A program made the translations under genes and the position numbers. Under the pieces are notes generated by a model. The model was not told the origin of the DNA and did no database searches. It saw nothing but the letters and a program-made list of their open reading frames with translations. Positions 6,994 to 13,045 of a DNA stretch of 15,141 nt are shown here, piece after piece. This DNA comes from Spyradocola sp050942925 (GTDB lineage: Bacteria > Bacillota > Clostridia > Christensenellales > UBA1750): the NCBI GenBank assembly GCA_050942925.1, contig JBMNOF010000044.1, forward strand, positions 1-15,141. The letters are read 5' to 3'. Position 1 is the stretch's first letter. Each line of letters opens with the position of its first letter.

Positions 6994-7620
6994 ATGGCAC
7001 GTTATACTGGTTCCGTCTGCCGCCTGTGCAGACGCGAAGGCACGAAGCTGTTTCTGAAGGGCGACCGCTGCTACTCCGCCAAGTGCGCGATCAGCAAGCG
7101 CCCCACGCCTCCCGGCATGCACGGGCAGGCCAGAGCGAGAAAGATGAGCGAGTACGGCATGCAGCTGCGTGAGAAGCAGAAGGTCCGCCGCACTTACGGC
7201 GTGCTGGAGACGCAGTTCCGCCGCACGTTTGACAAGGCGTCCCGCGTCAAGGGCGTCACGGGCGACAACCTGCTGATCCTGCTGGAGCGCCGCCTGGACA
7301 ATGTCGTGTACCGCCTGGGTCTGGCTTCCTCCCGTGCGCAGGCCCGTCAGTTTGTCCGCCACAGCCACATCACCGTCAACGGCAAGAAGGTGAACATCCC
7401 CTCCTATGTCGTGGATGCGGGCGACGTCATCGGCGTGCGCGAGAAGAGCCGCGACATGGAGCACTTCAAGGCGCTGCGCGAGGGCACGACCCACGTCGTT
7501 CCCAAGTGGCTCACCTTTGAGGCGGAGCAGCTGCAGGGCACCGTCAATGCGCTGCCGCAGCGCGAGGATGTCGACATGGCGTTCGAGGAGCACCTCATCG
7601 TCGAGCTGTACTCCAAGTAA
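6994..7620 (+). CDS. rpsD: 30S ribosomal protein S4, zinc type
   Basis: S4 is a primary 16S rRNA binder that starts assembly of the small-subunit body. In E. coli and B. subtilis it also represses its own mRNA. The 208-residue product has an N-terminal zinc site with C9, C12, C26 and C31, a long basic helical region, and the S4 RNA-binding domain around residues 98-160 (RRLDNVVYRLGLASSRAQAR, then QFVRHSHITVNGKKV). The C-terminus ends VELYSK as usual. Location between rpsK and rpoA is the clostridial and E. coli arrangement, unlike B. subtilis, where rpsD is elsewhere. Being in this operon makes S4 the natural candidate regulator of the upstream leader. Confidence 0.98.
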   Translation: MARYTGSVCRLCRREGTKLFLKGDRCYSAKCAISKRPTPPGMHGQARARKMSEYGMQLREKQKVRRTYGVLETQFRRTFDKASRVKGVTGDNLLILLERRLDNVVYRLGLASSRAQARQFVRHSHITVNGKKVNIPSYVVDAGDVIGVREKSRDMEHFKALREGTTHVVPKWLTFEAEQLQGTVNALPQREDVDMAFEEHLIVELYSK

Positions 7621-7649
7621 GGGTGCGGCTTAGCATGGAGCGTCGAACG

Positions 7650-7673
7650 CGCATTGACGCCTACCGCAATGCG
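7650..7673 (+). promoter_or_regulatory. Hairpin in the rpsD-rpoA spacer
   Basis: CGCATTG (7650-7656) and CAATGCG (7667-7673) form a perfect 7-base-pair stem around a 10-base loop. It lies in the 83-base spacer between rpsD and rpoA, ahead of the rpoA ribosome binding site (GAGGAGGGA, 7687-7695). No T-tract follows, so it is not an intrinsic terminator. It could be an RNA processing or stability element that adjusts rpoA expression relative to ribosomal proteins; that role is inference. Confidence 0.35.
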
Positions 7674-7703
7674 ACTTGCGCTTGATGAGGAGGGATAGAG
7701 TCT

Positions 7704-8648
7704 ATGATTGAAATGGAAAAGCCCAGAATCGAATGTGTCGAGATAAGCGAAGGCAACCTGTACGGCAAGTTCGTCATCGAGCCGCTGGAGCGCGGATTCG
7801 GCACGACCTTGGGCAATTCACTGCGCAGGATTTTGCTTTCCTCGTTGCCTGGCGTAGCGGTCTCATCTGTCCGCATCGATGGCGTCTTGCATGAGTTTTC
7901 CACGATTCCTGGGGTGAAAGAGGACGTCACGGAGATCATCCTCAACCTCAAGGCACTGTCCGCAAAGCTGTATTGCGATGGCCCCAAGGTGGTCACCATC
8001 TCCGCCTCTGGCGAGTGCGTGGTCACCGCGGGGGACATCGTCTGCGACGAGCAGGTCGAGATCATCAACCCCGATCTTGTCATCGCAACCCTCAATGAGG
8101 ATGCGCACCTGAACATGGAGATCACGCTTTGCAAGGGCCGCGGCTATGTTTCCGCAGACCGGAACAAGACCCCCAACATGCCCATCGGCGTGTTGCCCGT
8201 GGACTCCATCTTTACGCCCATCCGCAAGGTCAATTACACCATCGAGAACACGCGCGTCGGCCAGATGACGGACTACGACAAGCTCACTCTCGAAGTGTGG
8301 ACAGACGGAAGCATCAAGCCGGATGAAGCCACTTCTATGGCGGCAAAGATCTTATCCGAGCACTTAATGCTGTTTATCAATCTTACTGAGAACGTTGTGC
8401 CGGTCGACTTCAACGAGCCGGAAGACAACAAGATGGAAAAGGTGCAGGAGATGACCATCGAAGAGTTGGATCTTTCCGTTCGCGCCTACAACTGCCTCAA
8501 GCGCGCCAACATCAACACGGTTGCCGAGTTGGTGCAGCGCAACGAGGAAGACATGATGAAAGTGCGCAACCTGGGCAAGAAGTCGCTCGAGGAAGTGGAG
8601 CAGAAGCTCGCCGCGCTGGGCCTGAGCCTGCGCCGCAGCGAGGAGTAA
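7704..8648 (+). CDS. rpoA: DNA-directed RNA polymerase alpha subunit
   Basis: Alpha dimerises to start RNA polymerase assembly, and its C-terminal domain contacts UP elements and activators. The 314 residues are a normal Firmicutes length. The N-terminal domain (about 1-230) contains FVIEPLERGFGTTLGNSLRRILLSSLPG (positions 7770-7853) and LPVDSIFTPIRKVNY. An acidic linker leads to the C-terminal domain from about residue 245. R260 and N263 in VRAYNCLKR match E. coli R265 and N268, and NLGKKS (289-294) is the conserved DNA-contact loop. GAGGAGGGA lies 8 bases before the ATG. It is separated by unusually wide spacers from rpsD (83 bases) and rplQ (102 bases). Confidence 0.98.
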   Translation: MIEMEKPRIECVEISEGNLYGKFVIEPLERGFGTTLGNSLRRILLSSLPGVAVSSVRIDGVLHEFSTIPGVKEDVTEIILNLKALSAKLYCDGPKVVTISASGECVVTAGDIVCDEQVEIINPDLVIATLNEDAHLNMEITLCKGRGYVSADRNKTPNMPIGVLPVDSIFTPIRKVNYTIENTRVGQMTDYDKLTLEVWTDGSIKPDEATSMAAKILSEHLMLFINLTENVVPVDFNEPEDNKMEKVQEMTIEELDLSVRAYNCLKRANINTVAELVQRNEEDMMKVRNLGKKSLEEVEQKLAALGLSLRRSEE

Positions 8649-8675
8649 GCCCCGCGCAAGCCGCACAGAAAATCA

Positions 8676-8722
8676 GGTGCGAAATGCACCCCTTAGGCCC
8701 AGGCGGCGCCACCCCGCGCCGC
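8676..8722 (+). promoter_or_regulatory. Two tandem hairpins in the rpoA-rplQ spacer
   Basis: The first stem pairs GGTGC (8676-8680) with GCACC (8686-8690) around GAAAT. The second pairs GCGGCGC (8703-8709) with GCGCCGC (8716-8722) around a 6-base C-rich loop. The second is a perfect, all-G/C, 7-base-pair stem ending 28 bases before the rplQ start. There is no T-tract, so neither is a normal terminator. They may pause polymerase, block decay or set the level of L17 relative to alpha. The pairing is visible in the sequence; the function is inference. Confidence 0.4.
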
Positions 8723-8750
8723 AGGGCAATTCGCAAGGAGGGAAACAACC

Positions 8751-9263
8751 ATGGCCAAGGAACGCAAGCTCGGCCGTCCGGCTGACCAGCGTAAGGCACT
8801 CCTGCGCAACCAGGTCTCTCAGCTGATCTGGAACGGCAAGATCACCACCACCCTGGATCGCGCCAAGGAGGTGCGCTCCATCGCGGAGAAGCTCATTACT
8901 CTTGCCATGCGCGAGTGTGACAATACCGTCGAAGTCACCAAGACCTACAAGAACGACAAGGGCCAGGAGGTCACCGAGACCTTCGTCAACGACGCGCCTT
9001 CCAAGCTCCACGCGCGCCGCATCCTGATGGCGTACCTGTACGACCTGCAGGAGCAGAAGAAGGCCGACGAGAGCAAGGCCGACTTCAAGGAGCGCACCAA
9101 GAACGTCAAGCACCCGATCATCGAGAAGATGTTCCGTGAGTACGCGCCCAAGTACAACAAGCGCAAGGCGGAGCTCGGTCAGGGCGGCGGCTACACCCGC
9201 ATCCTGAAGATGGGCCCCCGCAAGGGCGATGGCGCCGAGATGGTCATCCTCGAGCTCATCTAA
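8751..9263 (+). CDS. rplQ: 50S ribosomal protein L17 with two insertions
   Basis: L17 binds 23S rRNA near the polypeptide exit on the solvent side. The ends are canonical: RKLGRPADQRKALLRNQ at the start, TTLDRAKEVRSIAEKLITLA (33-52), and GGGYTRILKMGPRKGDGAEM then VILELI at the end. The protein is 170 residues, whereas E. coli and B. subtilis L17 are about 120-127. The extra length lies in roughly residues 54-84 (acidic/polar, between ITLAMRE and KLHARRIL) and 100-119 (QEQKKADESKADFKERTKNV). A shorter addition precedes GGGYTR. The frame is open throughout with normal codon use, so these are real insertions. AAGGAGGGA precedes the ATG. It is the last gene of the block. Confidence 0.96.
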   Translation: MAKERKLGRPADQRKALLRNQVSQLIWNGKITTTLDRAKEVRSIAEKLITLAMRECDNTVEVTKTYKNDKGQEVTETFVNDAPSKLHARRILMAYLYDLQEQKKADESKADFKERTKNVKHPIIEKMFREYAPKYNKRKAELGQGGGYTRILKMGPRKGDGAEMVILELI

Positions 9264-9278
9264 TCCCAGAAAGAAAAC

Positions 9279-9319
9279 GGAGGACGTCCCCCAATGGGGG
9301 CGTCCTCTTAGTCGTTTTT
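9279..9319. terminator. Bidirectional intrinsic terminator after rplQ
   Basis: GAGGACG (9280-9286) plus CCCCC (9288-9292) pairs with GGGGG (9296-9300) plus CGTCCTC (9301-9307): 12 base pairs, a one-base bulge and an AAT loop. On the + strand GTTTTT follows at 9314-9319 after TTAGTC. On the - strand the hairpin is followed by CGTTTTCTTTCT, also T-rich. The - strand gene from the other side ends at 9308, against the stem. One element therefore appears to stop transcription of both convergent units. Confidence 0.85.
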
Positions 9320-9745
9320 GGGGAAAAAGGAGAGGATCTCCTTCCTGCGCTGCCGGGCAAAGCGCAGGGCCGCCGCCGCGCCCCCAAACCCGCGCTGCAC
9401 GTAGACCACGACCACGTCTGCGTTTTCGACCATCCATTGGTTGCGGCGGGCGATGGCGTAGCGCGGCGGCACCCCCTCCAGAGGCGGGTAGAGCGTCTCC
9501 ATCCCGGGGAAGGGCGCCGGCCCGCCCAGAAGATACGGCTTGACCAGCACCGCCGAGACGTCCGGATGCCGCCCCCGCTCCGCGAGCACAGCGCGGGCCG
9601 CCAGCGCGTCAAAGGCGCCGTACCCGCCCAGGAAAAACTGCCGCGCACCCCGGCCGTACAGCGCCGCGACGACGCGCTCCAGCCAGGCCGCCGCCTGCTC
9701 CGGGTCGGAGACGACGCGGTGCCCGAAAAAGGCCACTGTCCGCAC
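9308..9745 (-). CDS. SLOG-superfamily (DUF1273/YpsA-like) protein
   Basis: A 145-residue protein with the layout of SLOG/DUF1273 Rossmann-like proteins, predicted to bind a nucleotide-type ligand. Visible marks are the N-terminal FFGHR (6-10), a GGYGAFD glycine loop (40-46), the RRNQWMV helix (100-106) and the hydrophobic strand ADVVVVYV after it. The GTG start at 9745 is supported by GAGGTGAT 7 bases upstream; the nearby ATG is out of frame. There is no signal peptide or membrane segment. It converges on rplQ and shares its terminator, and is divergent from the Xre regulator. TATGAT on the - strand at 9766-9771 could be a -10 element but sits very close. Exact function is unknown; SLOG proteins include ligand sensors and nucleotide-processing enzymes. 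Confidence 0.75.
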   Translation of the reverse strand: MRTVAFFGHRVVSDPEQAAAWLERVVAALYGRGARQFFLGGYGAFDALAARAVLAERGRHPDVSAVLVKPYLLGGPAPFPGMETLYPPLEGVPPRYAIARRNQWMVENADVVVVYVQRGFGGAAAALRFARQRRKEILSFFPKND

Positions 9746-9858
9746 AAGCCATCACCTCAAGTTCCATCATACGCCAAAAAAAGCAGAAAGCGTTCAGCGA
9801 CAGGAACCATTCTCCTTCCAGAAAACGGTAGAATCGAATGGGAAAAGGGGGGATGGAC

Positions 9859-10098
9859 ATGCAGCTACAGCAGGCTGTCAGCATCCGTCTGTCCCAACTT
9901 CTCCAAGAAAAGAGAATGACGCAGTATCAGCTGTTCATAAAAACCGGGGTTCCAAAGTCGACAATCCATAACGTCATTCACGGCAATTATCATACGATCA
10001 AGCTCAGCATCCTCTATGAAATTTGCCAAGGCCTTGGCGTGGGGCTGGAGGATTTCTTTGCATGCTCCCTCTTTGATGAGGAGAACCTGGAACCGTAG
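9859..10098 (+). CDS. Xre/Cro-family helix-turn-helix regulator
   Basis: A 79-residue single-domain DNA-binding protein of the phage Cro/CI type. The helix-turn-helix is read from RLSQLLQEKRMTQYQLFIKT (recognition scaffold), then GVPKSTIHNVIHG, and the third part is LSILYEICQGLGVGLEDFF, all in the standard Xre order. The final dozen residues are acidic, with no ligand domain. I chose the ATG at 9859 because AAGGGGGG ends 6 bases before it. In-frame ATGs at 9853 and 9838 are possible and would add 2 or 7 residues. It is divergent from the SLOG gene and could regulate it or itself. Targets cannot be read from the sequence. Confidence 0.85.
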   Translation: MQLQQAVSIRLSQLLQEKRMTQYQLFIKTGVPKSTIHNVIHGNYHTIKLSILYEICQGLGVGLEDFFACSLFDEENLEP

Positions 10099-10140
10099 AG
10101 CGGGCGCACTGGTGGAATCCAGACGCTCGCTTTTTGTTTT
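10098..10140 (+). terminator. Probable terminator after the Xre gene
   Basis: GAGCG (10098-10102) pairs with CGCTC (10124-10128), and inside it CTGG (10109-10112) pairs with CCAG (10119-10122). There is an asymmetric internal loop between the two stems. GCTTTTTGTTTTGATTTTG follows directly, a long T-rich tract. The stem begins at the last base of the stop codon. It is weaker than the other two terminators in the window because of the internal loop. Confidence 0.6.
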
Positions 10141-10167
10141 GATTTTGTTCCCATTTTCCTGCGGAGA

Positions 10168-10194
10168 TTGACAAGGCAGCGTTTTCCATATACT
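10168..10194 (+). promoter_or_regulatory. Sigma-A-like promoter for the HEAT-repeat gene
   Basis: A perfect -35 box TTGACA lies at 10168-10173 and TATACT (5 of 6 to consensus) at 10189-10194, with a 15-base spacer, which is shorter than the ideal 17. An alternative -10 (TACTCT, 10191-10196) has 17-base spacing but fewer matches. Transcription would start near 10201, just before the AGGGGAGG ribosome binding site. The upstream terminator separates it from the previous gene. Confidence 0.6.
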
Positions 10195-10224
10195 CTATTA
10201 GAGGGAAGAGAGGGGAGGATGGGA

Positions 10225-11373
10225 ATGTCCTGGTTTTCCGTGGAACACTTGAAGGAAAAGAAGAAGATCTCTGCTTTGGCCCGCATCGCGCGCGTGCGCC
10301 GCGGGGAAAAGCAGCGCAAGGCGGCGCTGGCCCTGGCCGAAATCGGCGATGGCGAGGCAACGCGCGCCCTGCTCAGCCTTGCGGCGAGCGACGACATCGC
10401 CGTATGGGAACCTGCGCAGGAGGCCATCTGCCAGATCCGCAACGAGGCCGCCGTGCCGGCCCTGTGCGACGCGCTCCTCTCCGCCGGGTACAACGTCGTC
10501 AAGTGCGTGCTTTCCGCACTGACCAACCTCGAGAGCGACCTGGCGCTCAACGGGCTCCTCAAGGCGCTGGAGGACCCCAAGCTTGCGCCCGATGTGCTCG
10601 TGGCGCTGCGCGGACGCAATCGCCCGGAGATGGTCGCCCCGCTCGAGGACTTGCTCGAGGAGCTGACCGCCCGCGAGGCGACGGCCTCCAAGTCCCGGCT
10701 CTGGCAGCAGAGCCTCTGCCGCGAGATCCTGGAGCTGCTGACCGAGGTCGACGACATCGGGGCCGTCAAGGCCCTGCACCACTTCCTGCGCAACCGCGAG
10801 GGCGCGCCCGTGCGCCTGCGCGTGCAGGCCGCCCACGCCCTGACCGCCAAGGGAATCCACGGCGAGGAGGCGCTGGCCGGCTACGTCGGCGAAAAGTTCA
10901 CGGACGTCGAGCGCGTGATGCTGCTGATGGAGTGCATGCCCAACGACGAGCTGCTGGACATCCTCTTCCAGGTCATGCCGCCCAACTCCGCGGACGAGTT
11001 TGGGCAGGCGCTCATGGCGTGCCTCAACCGCATGGAGCCGGGGCACTGGAAGTACATCGTCGCCCTGATCGAGCGCCTGGACCGCGACAATGCCCGCAGC
11101 GCGCTGCTGATGTGGTTCGTGCAGACCAAGGCCGCAAGCCCCGACGCCGCCTATGCCCTGGCGCGGCACGGAAACACGCGGCCCGTGCTCGTCAAGCGCC
11201 TGGTGGACATGGTCCGCTTCGAGGACAAGGACGTCCGCCTGCGCGCGGGCGACCTGCTCCACCGCCTCTATGCGGACAAGCTCATCGCCGAGGAGGGCGT
11301 GCACCTGATCGAGGCCCAGACCGACGAGCAGGGCCAGGTCACGGACTATGCGTACATTGGCTACCAAGATTGA
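10225..11373 (+). CDS. HEAT-repeat protein
   Basis: A 382-residue soluble protein built of repeated helical pairs. Examples are RKAALALAEIGDGEATRALLSL, EPAQEAICQIRNEAAVPALCDALL, a later VRLRVQAAHALTAKGIHGEEALAG and VRLRAGDLLHRLYADKLIAEEG (near the C-terminus). Such alpha-solenoids mediate protein-protein contacts; no catalytic motif is visible. A lysine/arginine-rich N-terminus (residues 9-34) comes first. I chose ATG 10225, 6 bases after AGGGGAGG; ATG 10219 is an alternative. A longer frame back to 10168 would start inside the -35 box and is rejected. It lies 23 bases upstream of the arabinofuranosidase gene and is probably co-transcribed with it. Its partner or function is unknown. Confidence 0.8.
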   Translation: MSWFSVEHLKEKKKISALARIARVRRGEKQRKAALALAEIGDGEATRALLSLAASDDIAVWEPAQEAICQIRNEAAVPALCDALLSAGYNVVKCVLSALTNLESDLALNGLLKALEDPKLAPDVLVALRGRNRPEMVAPLEDLLEELTAREATASKSRLWQQSLCREILELLTEVDDIGAVKALHHFLRNREGAPVRLRVQAAHALTAKGIHGEEALAGYVGEKFTDVERVMLLMECMPNDELLDILFQVMPPNSADEFGQALMACLNRMEPGHWKYIVALIERLDRDNARSALLMWFVQTKAASPDAAYALARHGNTRPVLVKRLVDMVRFEDKDVRLRAGDLLHRLYADKLIAEEGVHLIEAQTDEQGQVTDYAYIGYQD

Positions 11374-11396
11374 CAAAGAAATAGGAGGAAAACCCT

Positions 11397-12881
11397 ATGC
11401 AGGTAAAACTCACGTTGGACAAGGATTTTTCCATCGGCAAGATCGATGAGCGCCTCTATGGCTCCTTCATCGAGCACCTGGGCCGCGCGGTCTACACCGG
11501 CATCTTTGAGCCGGGCCACGAGACCGCGGACGAGCAGGGATTCCGCCGCGACATCATGAACCTGATCCGCCGCTTGCAGATCCCGATCATCCGCTACCCG
11601 GGCGGCAACTTCGTATCCGGCTACCGCTGGACGGACGGCATCGGCCCGAAGGACAAGCGTCCGCGCCGCCTGGACTACGCCTGGACGAGCCTGGAGCCGA
11701 ACCAGTTCGGCATTGACGAGTTCGCGGATTGGTGCAAGAAGGCCGGCACGAGCGCCATGGTCGCGGTGAACCTGGGCACCGGAACGCCCCAGCAGGCTGC
11801 GGACATGGTGGAATACTGCAACTTCCCCGGCGGCACCTATTGGAGTGACCTGCGCATCGCCAACGGGCACAAGGACCCGCACAACTTCCGCGTTTGGTGC
11901 CTGGGCAACGAGATGGACGGCCCCTGGCAGACCTGCGCCAAGACCGCGGACGAATACGGCCACATCGCCAACGAGACGGCCAAGATGATGAAGTGGGTCG
12001 ACCCCACGATCGAGCTGGTCGCGTGCGGCTCCTCCTCGGCGGAGATCGCCACCTATCCCGAATGGGACCGCAAGGTGCTGGAGTGGACGTATGACAACGT
12101 GGACTTCATCTCCATGCACCGCTACTACGGCTACAAGGGCGACGTGGCGGAGTACCTCGCCTCCTATGCGGATCTGGATGCGTTCCTGAGCGCCGGCATC
12201 GCCGCGGCCGACTACGTCAAGGCCTACAAGCGTTCCAAGAAGGTCATGAAGATCTCCCTGGACGAGTGGAACGTCTGGTACTGCGAGCACGGCGCGCGGC
12301 CCGAGGACGCCTGGACCGTCGGCCCGCACATCGAGGAGCAGACCTACAACGTTATGGACGCGCTGTGCGTCGGCGGCCTGCTCTGCACGATGATCAACCG
12401 CTCCGACCGCGTGCGCATGGCGTGCATCGCGCAGCTGGTCAACTGCCTGGCGATCCTGATGACCGAGCCGGGCAAGGGCGCGTATGCGCAGACCACCTAC
12501 TATCCCTTCCTGCACGCCTCGCTCTTCGGCCGCGGGGAGGCTCTGCGCCCGCTGCTCAAGGCGCCCAAGCTCCAGACCGAAAAGGGCGAAGTCGACGCCG
12601 TGACCGCGGCCGCCACCTACGACGAGGAGAAGCGCGAGATGACGGTGTTTGCGCTGAACCTGTCCGAGGAGACCGCGAACCTGCACCTGAGCGCGCGTTC
12701 GTTTGAGAACCTCGCGCCGGTGGAGCACATCGTGCTCGACGGCGACCTGTTTGCGGAGAACACCTTTGCCGAGCCCGAGAAGGTCGTGCCGCACACGGCG
12801 CCCGTCGCTGCGTGCGAAAAGGGCGAGTCCGACATCGCGCTCGCGCCCCGGTCCTGGAACGTACTCCGGTTCTCCTTCTGA
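11397..12881 (+). CDS. abfA: Intracellular alpha-L-arabinofuranosidase, GH51
   Basis: This enzyme releases terminal arabinofuranose from arabino-oligosaccharides taken up by the cell. The 494-residue product matches the length of Geobacillus-type GH51 AbfA. It starts directly with the catalytic region (IDERLYGSFIEHLGRAVYTG) and has no signal peptide, so it acts in the cytosol. RYPGGNFVSGYRW is at 66-78. The acid/base glutamate is E172 in WCLGNEMDG, and the nucleophile is E290 in ISLDEWNVWY; these correspond to E175 and E294 of the Geobacillus enzyme. H241 in SMHRYYG is also typical. The C-terminal part (about 395-494) is the beta-sandwich domain. ATAGGAGGA precedes the ATG by 7-8 bases. No arabinose isomerase, kinase or transporter gene is nearby. 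Confidence 0.95.
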   Translation: MQVKLTLDKDFSIGKIDERLYGSFIEHLGRAVYTGIFEPGHETADEQGFRRDIMNLIRRLQIPIIRYPGGNFVSGYRWTDGIGPKDKRPRRLDYAWTSLEPNQFGIDEFADWCKKAGTSAMVAVNLGTGTPQQAADMVEYCNFPGGTYWSDLRIANGHKDPHNFRVWCLGNEMDGPWQTCAKTADEYGHIANETAKMMKWVDPTIELVACGSSSAEIATYPEWDRKVLEWTYDNVDFISMHRYYGYKGDVAEYLASYADLDAFLSAGIAAADYVKAYKRSKKVMKISLDEWNVWYCEHGARPEDAWTVGPHIEEQTYNVMDALCVGGLLCTMINRSDRVRMACIAQLVNCLAILMTEPGKGAYAQTTYYPFLHASLFGRGEALRPLLKAPKLQTEKGEVDAVTAAATYDEEKREMTVFALNLSEETANLHLSARSFENLAPVEHIVLDGDLFAENTFAEPEKVVPHTAPVAACEKGESDIALAPRSWNVLRFSF

Positions 12882-12897
12882 TCCCTCTAAAAAGGGA

Positions 12898-12946
12898 AAG
12901 CGGGGGGAAGAGAGCGGGAACCCGCTCTCTTCCCCCCGCTTGTTTT
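12898..12946 (+). terminator. Strong intrinsic terminator after the arabinofuranosidase gene
   Basis: The arms 12898-12918 and 12921-12941 are perfectly complementary over 21 bases, with only AA between them, followed by TGTTTT. Two closing pairs probably open to form a GAAC-type loop. A smaller hairpin, TCCCT (12882-12886) with AGGGA (12893-12897), stands just before it. The length and perfection of the stem exceed an ordinary terminator and would isolate the downstream cluster from read-through. Confidence 0.92.
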
Positions 12947-12984
12947 GAAATGCGGAACAGAAAACGAGGAATTTCCGTCTTGGA

Positions 12985-13013
12985 TTGAGAGAAAAGAAAA
13001 TTTGTGTTAACAT
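12985..13013 (+). promoter_or_regulatory. Promoter of the aldolase cluster
   Basis: TTGAGA (12985-12990, 5 of 6) is followed after exactly 17 bases by TAACAT (13008-13013, 4 of 6), preceded by a TG one base upstream that gives an extended -10. The spacer is A/T-rich (GAAAAGAAAATTTGTGT). Transcription would begin near 13020, leaving a short leader with GGGGGAGGG as ribosome binding site. GTTAAC at the -10 is a perfect 6-base palindrome that could be part of an operator, but I see no longer symmetry. Confidence 0.6.
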
Positions 13014-13045
13014 GAACGCAAGAAACATTTGGGGGAGGGAACGAT

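Noticed and set aside
8676..8722. The rpoA-rplQ hairpins as an intrinsic terminator
   Set aside because: No T-tract follows either stem, and rplQ has no clear promoter of its own, so transcription must continue through.
9256..9747. A 163-codon - strand frame overlapping the SLOG gene
   Set aside because: It is tryptophan-, serine- and arginine-rich without motifs. The competing frame has FFGHR, the glycine loop and a ribosome binding site with correct spacing.
10168..10224. An N-terminal extension of the HEAT protein starting at TTG 10168
   Set aside because: That TTG is the first triplet of a perfect -35 box, and transcription would start downstream of it. The added residues do not continue the solenoid, and AGGGGAGG supports the later start.
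10198..11376. A 392-codon frame opposite, and a 326-codon frame overlapping, the HEAT-repeat gene
   Set aside because: Only the chosen frame shows real repeated helices, a ribosome binding site and a promoter; the others are R/P/G- or H/V/L-rich shadows.
11370..11398. A perfect TTGACA just before the arabinofuranosidase gene as a second promoter
   Set aside because: It consists of the HEAT gene's stop region. At suitable spacing there is only CCCTAT-like sequence, and it would overlap the start codon.
11361..13028. A 555-codon open frame on the - strand opposite the arabinofuranosidase gene
   Set aside because: Its composition is a codon-bias shadow of the GH51 gene; it also crosses the terminator and the next promoter.
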